DNA of 64,000 nucleotides from Macrophomina tecta (GCA_024180945.1 JAKSGN010000041.1:1612001-1676000); one strand, 5' to 3'. Positions 22,240 to 34,999 are shown, numbered from the stretch's first letter. The notes: generated by a model not told the origin, from the sequence alone. Made by a program: numbers and translations.

Positions 22240-24250
22240 ATGGCGCCGCCGCCCACCGCCCCGCAGCCGGGCGCCAACGGCGTGCTGCCCGTGCCTGCCG
22301 CCGCCCTGCAGAAAAATCCCGCCCCAGCCAGCGCCAACGGCACACCCCGCGCCGCCTCCAACCGCTCCCAGCAGCCGCGCCTCAAGCTTGTCGTGCGCCG
22401 CCTCGCCCCCGGCCTGACCCAGCAAGAGTTCGAGCTTGCCTTGGGCGACGAGTGGAAGTCCGGCCAGGGCAAGGTCGATTGGTTCAGCTATAAGCCCGGC
22501 AAGGTTTCCAAAGAGTGCGACCTCAAGCTCGCTCCACTGCTCCCTGAGCCCATCCGCTGACCGCATGCAATTCAGCCTGGCCAAGCCCTCGAAGCCGTCC
22601 CGTGCTTACCTCCACCTGACCGAACAGGCTCACGTCGTGCCTCTTGCCGACAAGGTGCGCAAGACCGCCTTCACCGATGCGAAGAACTCGACCAGAGATC
22701 CGGCCCTCATTGGCCCTCCCACTGTCGACTTTGCCCCCTTCAACCGCATTCCCGGAGGCCGTCGCCGCAACGATGCCCGCCAAGGTCTCATCGATCAAGA
22801 TCCGGAGTTCAAGGACTTTCTCGAGAGTCTCACAAACCCTGTTCCAAAGTCTGCACCCGTTGACAACGCGGCTGATGAAGTGGCCGTGAAGAAGGACGAG
22901 GTCAGAACCACGCCGTTGATTGAGCATTTAAGGGAGAAGAAGGCCGCCAAGGAGAAGCCGCAGCCCGCAAAGGCTCAGGGGAAGCACGGCAGGGGCGAAT
23001 CCAAGGATGAGAAAGCGGCCTCCAAATCCGAGAAAAAGGGCCGCAAGGGCGCCAAGGAAGAGAAGAGCTCCAAACAATCCAAGGCTGAGAAGGCTGCAAA
23101 GGAATCAGTTTCCAAGGAGGTCAAAATTTTGAACAAGGCATCGGCAGGAAAGAACACGGAATCCGAGAAGAAGGACGAGAACAAATCGACGTCTGGCGCT
23201 CCTGCTTCAGAGCGCAAACGCGAACGCGGGAGTGCCAGTATCGCAAAACAGATGCTGCAGCGAGATTTGGGAATTGGTCCCGCCGCTGGAGGGCGTCGGA
23301 GCCGCCGGGATACAGCGCAGGAGCCTGCAAAGACAGCTGCTGAGACGACTGCAGCAAAAGATTCCGCTGCCGTGTCGCCCGCGCTGTCCTCTCCTGCAAC
23401 TCCGGCCCCTACAGCCCCTGCAAAGACTAGTTCAGAAGCACGCTCTGGCAAGAAGGATTCTCGTCCTACCCGGGCAGAGCGTCGCGCTCAGAAAGCGGCA
23501 AAGGCCAGCGCGGAAGCGGCAAGCACTGATGAGAACAAGCCAACTGCGACGCCACCCGCTGGTCCAAAAATTCTCAAGAAGCCCCAGAATGGACAACAGA
23601 ACAACCAAAAGGCAGCGCCCGCCGCCAATTCTACCGCCGCCGATATACCCGCCAACGCTCACCCTCCAAAGGCTCCCACCGGACCCGCCGCACAACAAAA
23701 CCAACCCGCGCCCACCCGCCCAAACTCCTCCCGCAACGCTAACAACGCCTCAGCCGCAGCCGCCGCCGCCGCCGCTCCGGCACCTAACAGCACCGCCAAG
23801 CAAGCTTTCCTCAAACACGCCAACCCCTCCCAAGGCATCACTGAGCCCCTCATCGAAGCTGCGCTCTCCGTCTTCGGTGCTATCGAGAAGGTCGAGATCG
23901 ATAAGCGCAAAGGCTTCGCGTACGTCGAGTTCAAGGAACCGGACGGCCTACAGAAGGCAATCCAGGCCAGCCCCGTCAAGGTGGCCGAGGGGGCCGTCCA
24001 AGTGCTCGAGCGCAAGGACAAGGCGCCCGCCCAGCAGCGTGCCCCTAGGGTGCCGCCTGCGGGACCTACTACTGGGCCAATGATGGGAGGTAGGGGCGGC
24101 GGCGGATTTAGGGCTGGTCGTGGTGGGAGAGGGAGAGGTGGCGGAGGTGGAGGGGTTGCAAATGCCAGTACAGGCGCGGCCGCGCCTGCTGCTGCGTCTG
24201 CCACACCTCCTGCAAAGGCTCAGGTGGTGGCTGCGGACTCGCCGTCGTAA
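22240..24250 (+). CDS. UPF3: Nonsense-mediated mRNA decay factor Upf3
   Basis: Exon 1 (22240-22514) and exon 2 (22576-24250) are joined by a 61-bp intron (donor GTGCGA, branch CTGAC, acceptor TTCAG) to give 649 residues. Splicing restores the Smg4/Upf3 core: LKLVVRRLAPGLTQQEF, KVDWFSYKPGK, then AKPSKPSRAYLHL, and later APFNRIP, DARQGLIDQDPEF and FLESLTNP (about residues 45-205). This core is an RNP-like fold that binds Upf2 in the exon-junction/NMD surveillance complex and shuttles between nucleus and cytoplasm. Residues 210-300 are lysine- and glutamate-rich and low complexity. A second RRM-like domain lies near 495-570, with RNP1 motif KGFAYVEF, followed by an RGG/RG tail (about 597-618). 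The extra C-terminal RRM and RGG tail are absent from the short yeast protein as I remember it. The gene is divergent from SIT4. Confidence 0.92.
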
Positions 24251-26368
24251 GGAATGGGTTGTGATTCTGCGCTTTCAAGGCAGTCATTCCATCAGGAACG
24301 AATTATCTTCGGTCACGGGCTAAAGGGGGCATGATGATGCCGCCAATGGACTTTTTTTCCCTGCTGCGCCACCTCTCAATATCACGCACCCGGCGTCTTT
24401 TCTAGAGATGACGTGCGATGTCATACAAGGGCTGGAAAAAAGTCCTTGAATTCGAAGGCAGATCGGCAACGAAGCAAGGAGCGCTAACCGGCCTAATTGT
24501 CATTCTTTCCATCTTCGGCAGTCGTGCCTCCTGCCTGAACAAGAGTCAAGGAAATGGTCGTCCGAGCAGGTGGCATGAGCGAGTATTTGATGATGCACCT
24601 GAATGGACGGGGTCAAGAAGCGGGTATGCTCAGGAGTGAGCCGATAAGTTCAGACGATGCGGTCATCACATCACTTCCTGTCAAGCTCAGGACATGATTT
24701 TTAGTTCAAGAGGTCATTCCATTCGTGATCGATGTCGTTGAGAAAAGACGAGGATGTGGGAGAAAGAGGCAGTAGTATTTAGTGACGAGAGAAAATACGT
24801 AGGCCTCTTACGCGCCGAAAGAAAAATGAAGGGGAAAAAAAGAATTAGAGGGGGAGACTAGCGACAAAACATAAACGAGCCCTCTCCCACACTTTCCTCC
24901 AAATCAGTGCAAAGATGGGACGCCTGAACGCCGTGACATATGAAACATGTGAGAAGTCGGAAGAGATGAAATAGAAACGATGGAAAAACAAAGCATTTTG
25001 GCCGTGAGGCGATATCTGTATCTTGCGCGCATGTTCCCCGTCCTGGCAATGCATTCATGTATCCCTCCTGCGTGTCCCATGCCAATGAAAATAACAATAA
25101 AGCTCAGCTCTCAAAAATGAAGGGCTGATGCTGCAGCAGCAATAGTAGCCAGTAACCAAGCGCACGCAAACAATGCACATACGTATATGATTGACGCAAG
25201 ACATTCTCAAGCAACTCGTCAGCGATAAAACATAACAAGAATTTCAGAAGCACTCGGATAAAATGTCGCTTCGCCACAATATCGTAAGCTATGCTCTGTT
25301 TGCTACGTCGGATCGAGTGCTGAACAGACTGAAGCACAGTAGGTGATGAATATATCAGGAAAAATATGGACGTACATGAACATAGAATCGGTTCTTGGGT
25401 TACCAAACGTTCGAAAGTGAGAGGTAATCAATCTTCCCCAACTTAGGTCGTCAGGCGAGTTGCCAAGGCAAATTTGGAACCATAAGAAGGGGGAGCGGGT
25501 ATGGTAAAAAGGGATTATGAAAGAGAACATTATATTCTTCCTTTCCAGTCGAGACCCGGGTCTCCTTTTCACACTCTCATTCCACTTTTTTGCAAGTTCG
25601 TAATCCACAAAAGAGAGTAGAGAAGATTCACCTCAGTTGCCAGTAGCCTACAAGCCAAGACGCGAGAGAAGAAACAGAAAACTGTTCACACAATGTAATA
25701 TGGTCAAGGAAAGTTGTTGAATCACCAAGAAAAGAAATCGTATCAAACGCTAGCTAGAACTAAACAAAACCAAGAGAAGGGAAAAAAAAAAAAAAAAAGA
25801 TCACCAAAGAATTCCACCGAAAGAAGTCAGTAAAAAAGTTCTCGAAATGAACTTCCCATGAAGATCAAGAAACCAAATGCTTCCCAAGGATTCCGAAGAA
25901 GGGTATCAGGTATCAATGATGATTTGTGGATGGTAAATATCATCCCAACGAAAAGGTGTTTGGTAAAAAGGTTCGGATGCTTTTCTGGCGCTTCGCTCGA
26001 AGAAGAGTAATACACACATGAGTGGTCGAGGTGAGACGGTTGAATTATGTAAGGTCTCTTTCCTTCCGGTCAGAAGAATAGGGATATCGGAGTACCGAGA
26101 GAGTAAGGAGCAAAAGATGCAAGGAATGGTCGTTAAGGTCATCTCAATGTTATAGCGCATTGGACAAAACGTTGTGTTTTCCCCCGGTTTTCGATAATGA
26201 GCCATATCTTTTCTGAGGCGAAGGAAGGAGAGGCGAGATTGCTGCTGAAACCATTAAGGAGTACAGTAACGATGTTCGTCTCAGCTGAAGCGACAAAAGC
26301 GGCGGTGACACGGCAGCTCAGCTGCCCGTATTCGATCGACCATGCGGCTAACCGTGCCAGACAGTCGT
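24251..26368. other. convergent intergenic region, 3' flanks of UPF3 and the WD40 gene
   Basis: 2.1 kb between the stop codons of two converging genes. It is clearly AT-richer than the genes, with an A17 run at 25782-25798 and several A-rich stretches that could be poly(A) signals for both transcripts. The open frames present are short and motif-free. A GAGACCCGGGTCTC palindrome lies near 25550. I see no gene. Confidence 0.65.
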
Positions 26369-29300
26369 TCAAATCATGCCAGTCGGACTCTCCATCGGCA
26401 CAACACCCGCCTGGATTTGCTCCGGTGGCATATTTGCACGGACCTCCCTCGGGTGGCGCATGTACCCACGGTCGCTCTGGCGACTGGGTGCATTCGCGTC
26501 CGGCGGGATCACCTGCTCCATGAAGTTGGGGCTGCCGACGACCGGAACTGGTGGCGGAGGTGGTGGAATCTGGTCGTTGAAGCTCTGAGACTCGCTCAAG
26601 GGAGACTTAGTCCGGTGCTGATACGAGCTGTTTGAGCGGCTGTGGCCGCCAAAGTCAGCAGGGAGGCCGGGAATGACTGTCTCGTAAGGTGAAGGAACGT
26701 GGTTGTAGTCGTTGGGCGGTGACTTGGCCCGCGAGCGCGAGGTGCTGCGCATGCGCTCTGTCACACCTCGAAGCCTGCTGCCAATGCTTTCACTGACGGA
26801 GCCACGGCCACGGCGATGCATGTGGGGCGAGCCAGTCTGAGGACGCGACGGCGGCGGCGGCATGTTATCAACAAGCGGGATATCGATGGGCGGGGGCATT
26901 GCTGGAGTCGTGGTGCGGCCAGAAGGGTTCTCATCGATGGCGATGTTGATAACACCGCTGCCATTGCGGCTGTGGCCGTACATGGGCGGTGGTGGAGGCG
27001 GCGGCGGAGCAGCGAGGTGCTGCAGCTCGGCAAGGAGGGGAGGATTCTCCTTGGGCTCAGAGTCCCCGATAATGATGACTTGCTGGCTGTCTCCGTGCAG
27101 CGTCTCATCGATACTGGCAGTAATCGGAGGCGGGCTGATCCGCTTGTTACCGCTGCCACGGCTGCTAACCGAGCCGCGTCGGGATCCATTAAGGTGCTCA
27201 GGAGGCGCAGAAGCCGAGCGCTGAGGGCTTTGGGGCCCTGACTGACCGAAAGTGGTGGAGGGAAGTAGGGGTGCGACATCATCATGTGGCTCCCTATTGT
27301 CGACATTGACCTCGATAATATGCTCAGGGATCTGGGGCACGGCAGGAACATCATCACGTTCGGTGGGATCGGAGCTCATGTACCTCGGATGGCGCAGAGC
27401 ACGCGGTGTAGCTGGGAGACCGATGGGCATGGACCTGGTGGAAGTGCCAGTAGTGTGTCTAGGATAACGCATCATCTCAGGATCGACGGTCTGACTTCGG
27501 GGCATGCCCTTGTCACTGTGGGAAGACATAGGGGGCATGTGCGATATGGGCGAGTTTCCCAAATCTGTCAACGAACGACCAGAGATCGGAGGCCTAGAAA
27601 GTTCGTGCGGATGCGGGATCACCGGAGCAGATGGCCTCCTGGCCAAGGAGAGTCGGCGCTCCTCAAGCTCACGAGCAGCCCGTTCCTTTTGGGAGAGCAG
27701 CTTGTTCTCGGCATAAGTTTGCGACGAAAAATTCGTTTGCAGCTTTGGCATACGCTGGCGAGAAGCTTGGCGGCTGGAAGTCATTTCCGGTGACTCAGGT
27801 CGTACGATAACTTCCTCCTTCTGGCTGGGCTTGCGGCTGTGTGACCTTTCCCGACCATAGCGGTCAGGAGAAGCTGGTCGAGACCGACCGCTTGGCCGGC
27901 GGCTCGAACTTCGTTGGCGGGTTCTTACTGGAGAAGTAACTTCAATGAAAGGAGCATCGTCATCGCCGTCACTCTTGTAGAAGTGGGGGTCTGAAGACAT
28001 GGGGACGGGGGAGATCGGAGAAGTGCGTCCCTTCTCCTCGCCGCTGGACCGGCCGTCACGACTCGCTTGACGGCTGGCTGCTCTGCTGCGTACCTGACCA
28101 TTCCTGCTTCGAGATCTACGCTCCGTAGATTCGACGCGGCGGCCTAAGTTCGAAGAAGACCTCACCTTGGATGTGCCGCGAGTACCACTGCGGCTGCGTC
28201 CGCGCGCGGAAGCCACCGCAGGCGAAGCAACCTTGTAGTACCGTTCATCATCGTAGCTATCGTTATTTCCGCTGCTGTACAACGCGGCATCTTCCGGGGA
28301 CATGGGGACAGGCGAGGAAGGAGACCGCTTGGCCGGCTTGATGTAGCGGGTGCCAGAGCGACCGCGGGTCCTGGAATGCTCACGAGCACTCTGTCTGCTG
28401 CTTCTGCCCGTGCGCTCCTTGCTTCCGGCACGAGAGCGGCTGGCCTTGCGCGAGTGGTAGTTGGCCTCCTCCAGGCTGCTAATGTACTGATCGATGCTCC
28501 TGACCTTGGCGCTCTTGACACTGTTGCTCGTCAGCGGTGGGCTCAGCTCCGCCGTGCGACCTGTCAGGAATCCAGATTGCGACGCAGTCGAAGGGGCGTC
28601 GCTGGCCTCAACGGTGTCCATGACATCTAGGTAGAGACCGTCCGGTTTCCTATCCCTTGAACCATTCCGCTGGCGTGATTCTTGCTTGAGATGCTCAAAA
28701 ACACCATGGGCAGGGGATGGCAGCGCATCACTCGCCTTCTTCTTGGATGCGCTCGGATCATATGCAACGGCACTGAGCAACATCGGACCTTCCTCCTTTG
28801 GCTCCTCCTTCGAGATTTCAATGCTGGGTTGGCGTGAGTGGGTGGAATCCTGGATGGCTCCGAGATTAATCTCGATGGACTCAGGCTCTTTCACTGCTGT
28901 CGTCGGGAGCGGAGTGTCTCCGCCTTCCACTGTAGGTGTGTCCTGGATAGGTGTCCCTCGCGTGTAGTCGGGCTTGGAGGGGAAGCGCTTGCGACCGTAG
29001 CCTCCGGGAGTTGCTGTGCGCGCGGACGAGGGCTCCCTCGCACTCCTACTGCCCGGGTGCAACCACTGATTTACTCCGCCAGGCGAAAGCGCAGACTGTG
29101 CAATAGGAGTAATGCCTTGTGCGGTGCGATCACCGCCTGCCGAGAGAGCGCCAGCAGTGGTGTCGTTGAAGCTAGTAAAAAGTTTGAGACCGGATTGCTT
29201 GACTCGGTTGGGGCCGGCCGAGGGAGGGGACAGTGGCGGACTAAGCTGAGCCTCTACGGCTTGCGCTTGTCGGGCTTCATAAACCGCATCTTGCGCCCTC

Positions 29301-30407
29301 GGGGAACTCCAGGGCTCAGAAGATTCCATGCTGGTGCAGTAGAAGCACCTGACCGCAAGCTCCGGTTGGCCGCTGGTCACTGCTACTTCGCCCCACTTCC
29401 TGACGAGATAGGATTGGCGCTGCCAGTCGGCGGGGAAAAGAAGGCATGTGAGGAGGATGGCCTCGAGATAGTGTTTGCGGGCGACGTATACCTCAATCGC
29501 TTCATTCAGTTCGCCAAGTCCGAGCAGGATTGCAACTGCGGGATGGATATCCCCTTTCTCGAGCAGTCTTTGCACAAACGCTTCTCCGACCTTCCTTTGA
29601 GAGTTCTGGCCCATGGAGCTCAGAGCTAGCAACATCCAGTCAGATGAAGACATCGACTCAGAACCAATCATTGAGGCCATCAGATCGGCCCCATTATCTC
29701 CAAGCCATTTGGACAGGAGCACTCCACTGGCTGAGCCAGACGGGTGGCGGTTGACTAAAAGACATTAGCTGCAGGTCTCAAATCCAGGAGCAATGAGGCT
29801 TACACTCTTCGCGAATCAGCATTTCAATGTCATCTTCCCAGCCAAAGACTACACTCAGCATCTGCTGCCTCAACTCATCGGGCGTCTTCGCAGCGCCCGG
29901 CTGAGGCATTCTGAAGGGAACATCGCTAAGCCTTGCTTTAGTAAAGGGGAACAAATCCATGTCCGCATTGTTCTCGCTCTCTTCAGGACTCCTGAGCATC
30001 TCCTTTCGCAAGGATGAGGATCCACGCGATTTGTGTCTTGAAGAAGACGCAAAAGAGGATGTCGAGCGAATCGACATACTCTCCCGGGCCCTCCAAGAAG
30101 AGCCGGACCGCATAGAAGAACCCGACGAAAAGACAGTCCCATCTGATCCCTCGGAGGAACGTGAGGAAGGCTTATCGTAGCGGTACAGGTTCCTCCGCGA
30201 ACCACCAGAAGAGCGAGAGCTAGTGGAGCCTCTACTTGATACTGGGCTGAGGGGGCCAACACGATCTCGCCTCTCTTCCTCCAGCTGGTCCATTTCTTGA
30301 GCGATCTTCTGTAGCGGGGACATAGCTGCCGCTCCTTCCCCTTCACTGCTCTCCTCAAGATAGACGGGCAGTGCCGGGACTGGCTCGTGATGGCCTTGCT
30401 GCTGTTG

Positions 30408-30441
<34 letters not shown>

Positions 30442-31747
30442 GACTGCTCTTCCTCATGCTCGTGCTGCTCTTTCTTCTCCTCAATTGAGTTTGGGGGCGA
30501 CGGAGGTGCATTCGCCGGCACATGCTGAACATTTGCAACCAACATAGGAGTCTGGCTCGGGTTGAGATCATACTGCTGAACAGTGTGATTGCGGCCCAGA
30601 GTGAACAGGGTTGCTCCAGGACCAAAGTTGGCGATGGCGGTCACGCCGTCGATGGTGGGAACGATGTCGTAGGTGACTTTCTTGGTCCGCACATCCCAGG
30701 CGTAGGTCGCGCTGTACAGGAAATAAGCATCAGCAACAAGCTTCAATAAGACAGGAGCGCTGCTGAGACAGGTGTCTTACCCTTCTGAGTATTGCACGAT
30801 TCGCCCGTTCTTGGACCAGCCGAACCAGCACGGGCCGGTTTCCCTGTTCTCGGACCGATTGAGAATCCGGATCACGCACGGGGGATCCGTGTGCGGAGCT
30901 TTGGGCACGCTCCATACGCGAAGATCGCCATCGCTCGTCTGCGTGGCGAGCATCTCCGACTTCTGCTTCGACGACGAGCCATGCCAGGCCAGGTTGATGA
31001 TGGGCGACGGCGCTTTCGGGGTAGTCAGGGTGTGCAGGATGGTGAACGAGGGCTGGAGGGTGACAATGAGGATGGAGCCATTCTGGTAGCTGGAGCCGCG
31101 GTTAGCGAAGGAATCCTGCCGCCGGATCGCGGGAGGTCAGAGCTCCAAATCGTACCCAATTGAAAAGGTGCGGCAGTCGGCCGCGGGCGCCAACGCGGTG
31201 ATGGGATCGAAAATTGTGCGGGCTGAGATGTGCTCCGAGGTCGAGGGTTCAAAGAGAATCACGTTGCCCTGCGAGTTACCTGCACGGGCGTCATCAGCAC
31301 TCCGAACGCTGCTGCTACCGTGGTTTGGATCTCACCGAAGGCGACATTGCCATTGCGCATGAAGGTCGCAACGTTGATCTGCTCGTAGGCGGCAAAGCGG
31401 GCGACCTCGTCGCCTGTGAGGAGGTCCCAGACAATGGCCGTGTTTCCCACGTCGTAGCTCACCACCAACCGGCCGGCCCCCCTCTCGCTGACGTTGTCGA
31501 CGGCAATCCAGGCCACATCCTCGCGGTGCAGCGTGAGGCGGCGCTCAATGGCCAGTGTGTCGTGGTGGAGGCAGAGGATGACGTTCCGCTGGGCATACAG
31601 GAAGAAGGAAGCTGTGGCGGCGCATGGCTCGAACTCGGCGGCCTTGGGCGTTATACTCGGGGCGGGCGGCGGCAGGGCCGTCTTGTCGTCACGCTTGGAG
31701 CTGCTGCGCGACGTCGACCGGTGTCGTCGCAGCTGGCCGGCCGACAT
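26369..31747 (-). CDS. Large WD40-repeat protein with helical-repeat and long disordered C-terminal region
   Basis: Five exons (31336-31747, 31156-31279, 30781-31089, 29804-30711, 26369-29754), introns 56, 66, 69 and 49 bp, give 1712 residues. The N-terminal third has WD40-like strands ending in motifs such as TAIVWDLLTGD, GDLRVWSV and YAWDVRTKK, consistent with a beta-propeller of residues about 40-350. A Gln/His/Glu-rich stretch follows, then Ser/Arg-rich linkers. Residues near 590-730 (SKWLGDNGADLMASMI, LEKGDIHPAVAILLGLGELNEAIEVY, LLTCLLFPADWQRQSYLVRKW) look like alpha-solenoid helices. The last 950 residues are Ser/Arg/Pro-rich with repeated SRSRS-like runs and proline stretches, probably disordered. 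The WD40-plus-helical layout recalls Gemin5-like proteins, but I am not sure of that assignment; a COPII or vacuolar coat-like WD40/solenoid protein is an alternative. The gene is clearly expressed-type: five exons keep frame. Confidence 0.85.
30396..30441. repeat. CAG triplet repeat encoding poly-Gln inside the WD40 gene
   Basis: On the minus strand this is a run of CAG codons broken by CAT and CAA codons, encoding about 15 residues of Gln with two His. It lies between the propeller and the solenoid in exon 4 and is likely to vary in length between strains. Confidence 0.9.
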
Positions 31748-34570
31748 CGTTGCTGCTGGGGGAGAGGAGCTTGGGTTAGCAGTCTCCGGGCAGGCGACGG
31801 GGGACCATCTATGGGGGTGAAGGAGCAAAAGAGCCAGAAATAGAACGGACGGGGACGAGGGCGGGCTGGCATGCTATGTATATCATCGGGGAATTGAGAC
31901 TTACGCTGCAGCCTCTAGAAAGCGGTAAAGCACAGTGTGCCGTCTGGGAAGGAGATGCATGCAACCGTCTGCGGTACGGCAGGACGGGCTAGAAGAGGGC
32001 GAAACAGGGTATCATGCAAGCGCTGGAGCTGGCCGGCGTGCACGAATAGGCGTGAGGGCTTGATACTGGGCAGCCAACGCGTGACCTCGCCGGGGCGCTT
32101 CTTTAAAGAGGAAGCAGAGGCGCCTACTGGCAGAGTCTTCGCGCAGACACCTCCATCTGACGAACGGGAGAGCTCACGGACGCTGGCCGGCCGCCCGGCC
32201 ACTCTGTGATGGAGAAACGAGCGTTCCACGCGCCTGCCACCTGCTTCCAGTCACCGACCAGAGCGCCCCTCTTGGCTGCACCCAGCGCTTAGCACGCTGG
32301 CAAATCACATCGTGTACTCCCCGGACCGTCGACGGCCATTGACAGCCCCATCCCCGTCTAGCGCACGTCCGTCGCCCAATCAACGCTCAATCCGCCGCTG
32401 CGGGACCCGGCTGCTGCTGCAGGCACAGTGCCCCCAGGCTCCTCTCTCGTCCTGTCCGCCATTCTCGGCACCCCATTCGCAAGCAACCACGAGCCGCACG
32501 AAATAAAGAGATAAATATATGCCTCGAGAGCTCCGGGCCCGTCGTCGCTGGCGGACAGGGCGTGCGCCTCGCCGGCCGTGGCGCAGCACATCACGCTCTC
32601 TCCGTCTTCCCTCCGCCTCTCGCTTGCCGCCCGCCAGATGCGCGGTGTAGATGCCTTTGGTCACACAAGGCACAAGGGGGGGCGATCGTGCCTGCGCCGC
32701 GCGCGCATTCGGTCCCCATACAAAAATACGCAGCATGGACCGCCTTTTCTCGCGTTCCTCCTCGCGTGTCTCTTCCAATACGGCGGCTGCGGGAGCCCGG
32801 CAAGCAGGTTTTGCAGGCCCATCAATGGATCTGATGCTCTGCATTGGTACCGCTTTTTCCTCTTTGCTCCACGGATTCGCCTTTTTTCCTGCCGCATGAC
32901 GTGGCTGTCGACGCCCAACTCCCAACCTCTCGTTCTCACGCAGGAACCGAAAGGAAGGAGGTGAGAGGAAAAAAAAAATGTTTCAGTGGGACCCGCAGCA
33001 ACAACGCGCGGTGTGCGTCTTGTGTCCTGTAGAGCCGCCGTTCAACGGTGTACAGCACGCCCACTTCCAGCCAGCCAGCCACCGTTCTCCAACGCCGTTA
33101 TGCGTCGAGGCCGGCATGTGTGTGCGGGGGTAGTCTCGGTGGCGTCCTCGAATGAAAATAGAGACCGGGTGAGGCGAGCAGCAAAGAGGGGACACATCTG
33201 GCTGTGTGTTTTATGCGACATGGGTGTTTCTGCCTCCCCAATCACTGCCGCCATCACCGCCCACGCCATGCACCGCCAGCTGGCCCTCATATTGGTCTGC
33301 AGCAGGCGAGCATCATATCATTCGCGTCTGGGATGGAGCAGCGGCGGGCCCCCTCGACCTCATCAAGCTTGTGGATCCTGCCTGCGTGCTGGGTGTGACA
33401 TGCAGCAAGAGGGCCAATGCGTACGTGCGTGCCCGCTGCGGTTGGGCAAGCGCTGCGCGCGGGGAATGGGAAGCCAGCCGCCCGAGAACAATCTGTCACA
33501 GCTCATCAAACCGTCAGGCAGGAATCGCCTTATCGCAGCCACCCGAGCCATCACACGGAAAAGGCACGCGAGAAAAATGATGCTGCTACTATCGTTGCGT
33601 GTGATTCTGCGGTGCATTTCACAGGGCGTTAAGCGCCCACACTAACACTACCTAGCCAAGCACTGTCGCGCTCCTTTCCCGCTTCCCCTCGCTCCTTGTG
33701 GCCCTGGGCCGCCGCCCTTCCCTCTTGCTTCTGGAACGTCTTCCATCCTATCGCAAACAAAAAAAAAAAGACATGTTGCTCCGATGTCCGGCCCGCGTGC
33801 AACTAGCGGGCGACCATTCATAAAACGCGCCCACGTCCATGGCGATCCTCGCCTTCAGGGCTCATCCCTCCTCTTCTGGCCCCCCTTTCGGCAGATGGCA
33901 CTGACAACCGACGGAAAAACTAAGCCGCTGCCAGAGCGATCCAGATCTTCAGCTGCGAGCCTTCCGACTGTGACGACGGCTTGCTGCATCACAGAAGGCG
34001 CCTCGTCTATGCGGTGCTGCCCCGTGTGCATGGCGCGTCTCGCCGTCCGCACACCCGTTGTCGGCCGACCGCATCGCTGAAAGCGGAGGAACGCGAAGCG
34101 GGCCATGTGTCGGTGTGCTGTGGCGGCGGCGGCTGTGATTGTTGCCGCCGTCGCGGGCCCCCGGTGTGGATTGCTGATCGTAATTGCACGCCTCATGCGA
34201 AAGACTGTGCGAACCCCCCGGGGCGGCGGAACCTGGCCGGAATCCCGGATGGTGGTACGCATATGTCGCGGTACCATCGAATCGAAGACTGGAGGCCGGG
34301 CCACTGTCGTTGAGGCCCGGGATCCAAGCAAAAATGAAAACTGGGGTATGATGGGGTATCTCAAAGTCGTGAAGAAAAATAACCGGAGGCGTTGCTCCGC
34401 TCTCCGCCGTAAACACGCTGTAATAGGCAATCCGGGTGTGGTGGAAAAATTATCATCCTGCGAGCCAACAATTAGCGCTCGGAGCTTTGTTTGCAACCTT
34501 GGCGCGGAGCTGAGATGTACACGCCGAAAAGGGAAGCTTACCATTTTGATGATGTGAGAAATAGTAATGC
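31748..34570. other. intergenic, upstream of the WD40 gene; no supported gene
   Basis: 2.8 kb. The first several hundred bases are the WD40 gene's promoter and 5' UTR. Frames of 180-240 codons at 32380-32925 and 33855-34574 (minus) and 32986-33645 (plus) overlap one another, have arginine- and cysteine-heavy composition, and match no family I know. The 3' UTR of the small minus-strand gene at 34571 occupies the right end. Confidence 0.55.
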
Positions 34571-34999
34571 TCACTCCTTAGGCGAGCTGGGAGACTCAGC
34601 GATCGGCGCCAATTTAGAAGGCCGCCTTTGCTTTTTCGAGCTCGACCGCCTCGATTTCTTGGGGGTGGCGTAGAGTGGGAGGAGAGGCTGAGCAACCTGC
34701 TCGGGCATCGGAGGCATCCGGGGTGGCGCGGGGGCCTCCTCGAGCAGTGGTGTTGCGCCGAAGAGATCCTCGCCGAAGAGATCTTCGTCCGAGATGTAGG
34801 AGCTCGGCGTGTTGTTCCGGTACAGACCAGAACCAAACTGCGGGCCAGAAGGCCAGCTGGGGTGGGCGCAGCTGTACGGCGAAGAGCCGGAGATGTCGCG
34901 AGGCGAGCTCGAGAAGGATGAGCTAGAGGAAGAGGCCATGGTGGAAAAAGTGGAGCGTGGAGAAGACGAGGCGGAGGAGGTAGGCGAGTTGATATTCAT
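34571..34999 (-). CDS. small conserved-looking fungal protein, function unknown
   Basis: An uninterrupted 142-codon frame begins with the ATG at 34999. The protein has three zones: a Ser-rich N-terminus (about 1-40), a central acidic/hydrophobic motif SSYISDEDLFGEDLFG (about 66-82) followed by Pro-rich PRMPPMPEQVAQPLLP, and a basic tail KKSRRSSSKKQRRPSK ending in SPSSPKE. I recall short ascomycete proteins with a YISDDDLF-type motif plus a Lys/Arg-rich tail, which is why I accept this frame over its many neighbours, but I cannot name them. It has no signal peptide or membrane segment. The motif plus basic patch could suit a nuclear adaptor. EDLFG is duplicated, matched by a short direct repeat in the DNA around 34745-34795. 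Confidence 0.62.
   Translation of the reverse strand: MNINSPTSSASSSPRSTFSTMASSSSSSFSSSPRDISGSSPYSCAHPSWPSGPQFGSGLYRNNTPSSYISDEDLFGEDLFGATPLLEEAPAPPRMPPMPEQVAQPLLPLYATPKKSRRSSSKKQRRPSKLAPIAESPSSPKE

Noticed and set aside
22078..22584. 168-codon minus-strand frame over the UPF3 first exon
   Set aside because: Antisense shadow of the UPF3 coding sequence.
26816..27793. Plus-strand frames of 120-169 codons
   Set aside because: Antisense shadows of the Ser/Arg-rich tail of the WD40 gene.
33855..34574. 239-codon minus-strand frame
   Set aside because: Overlaps plus-strand frames, has no motif, and lies directly 3' of a supported gene, so is probably its 3' flank.
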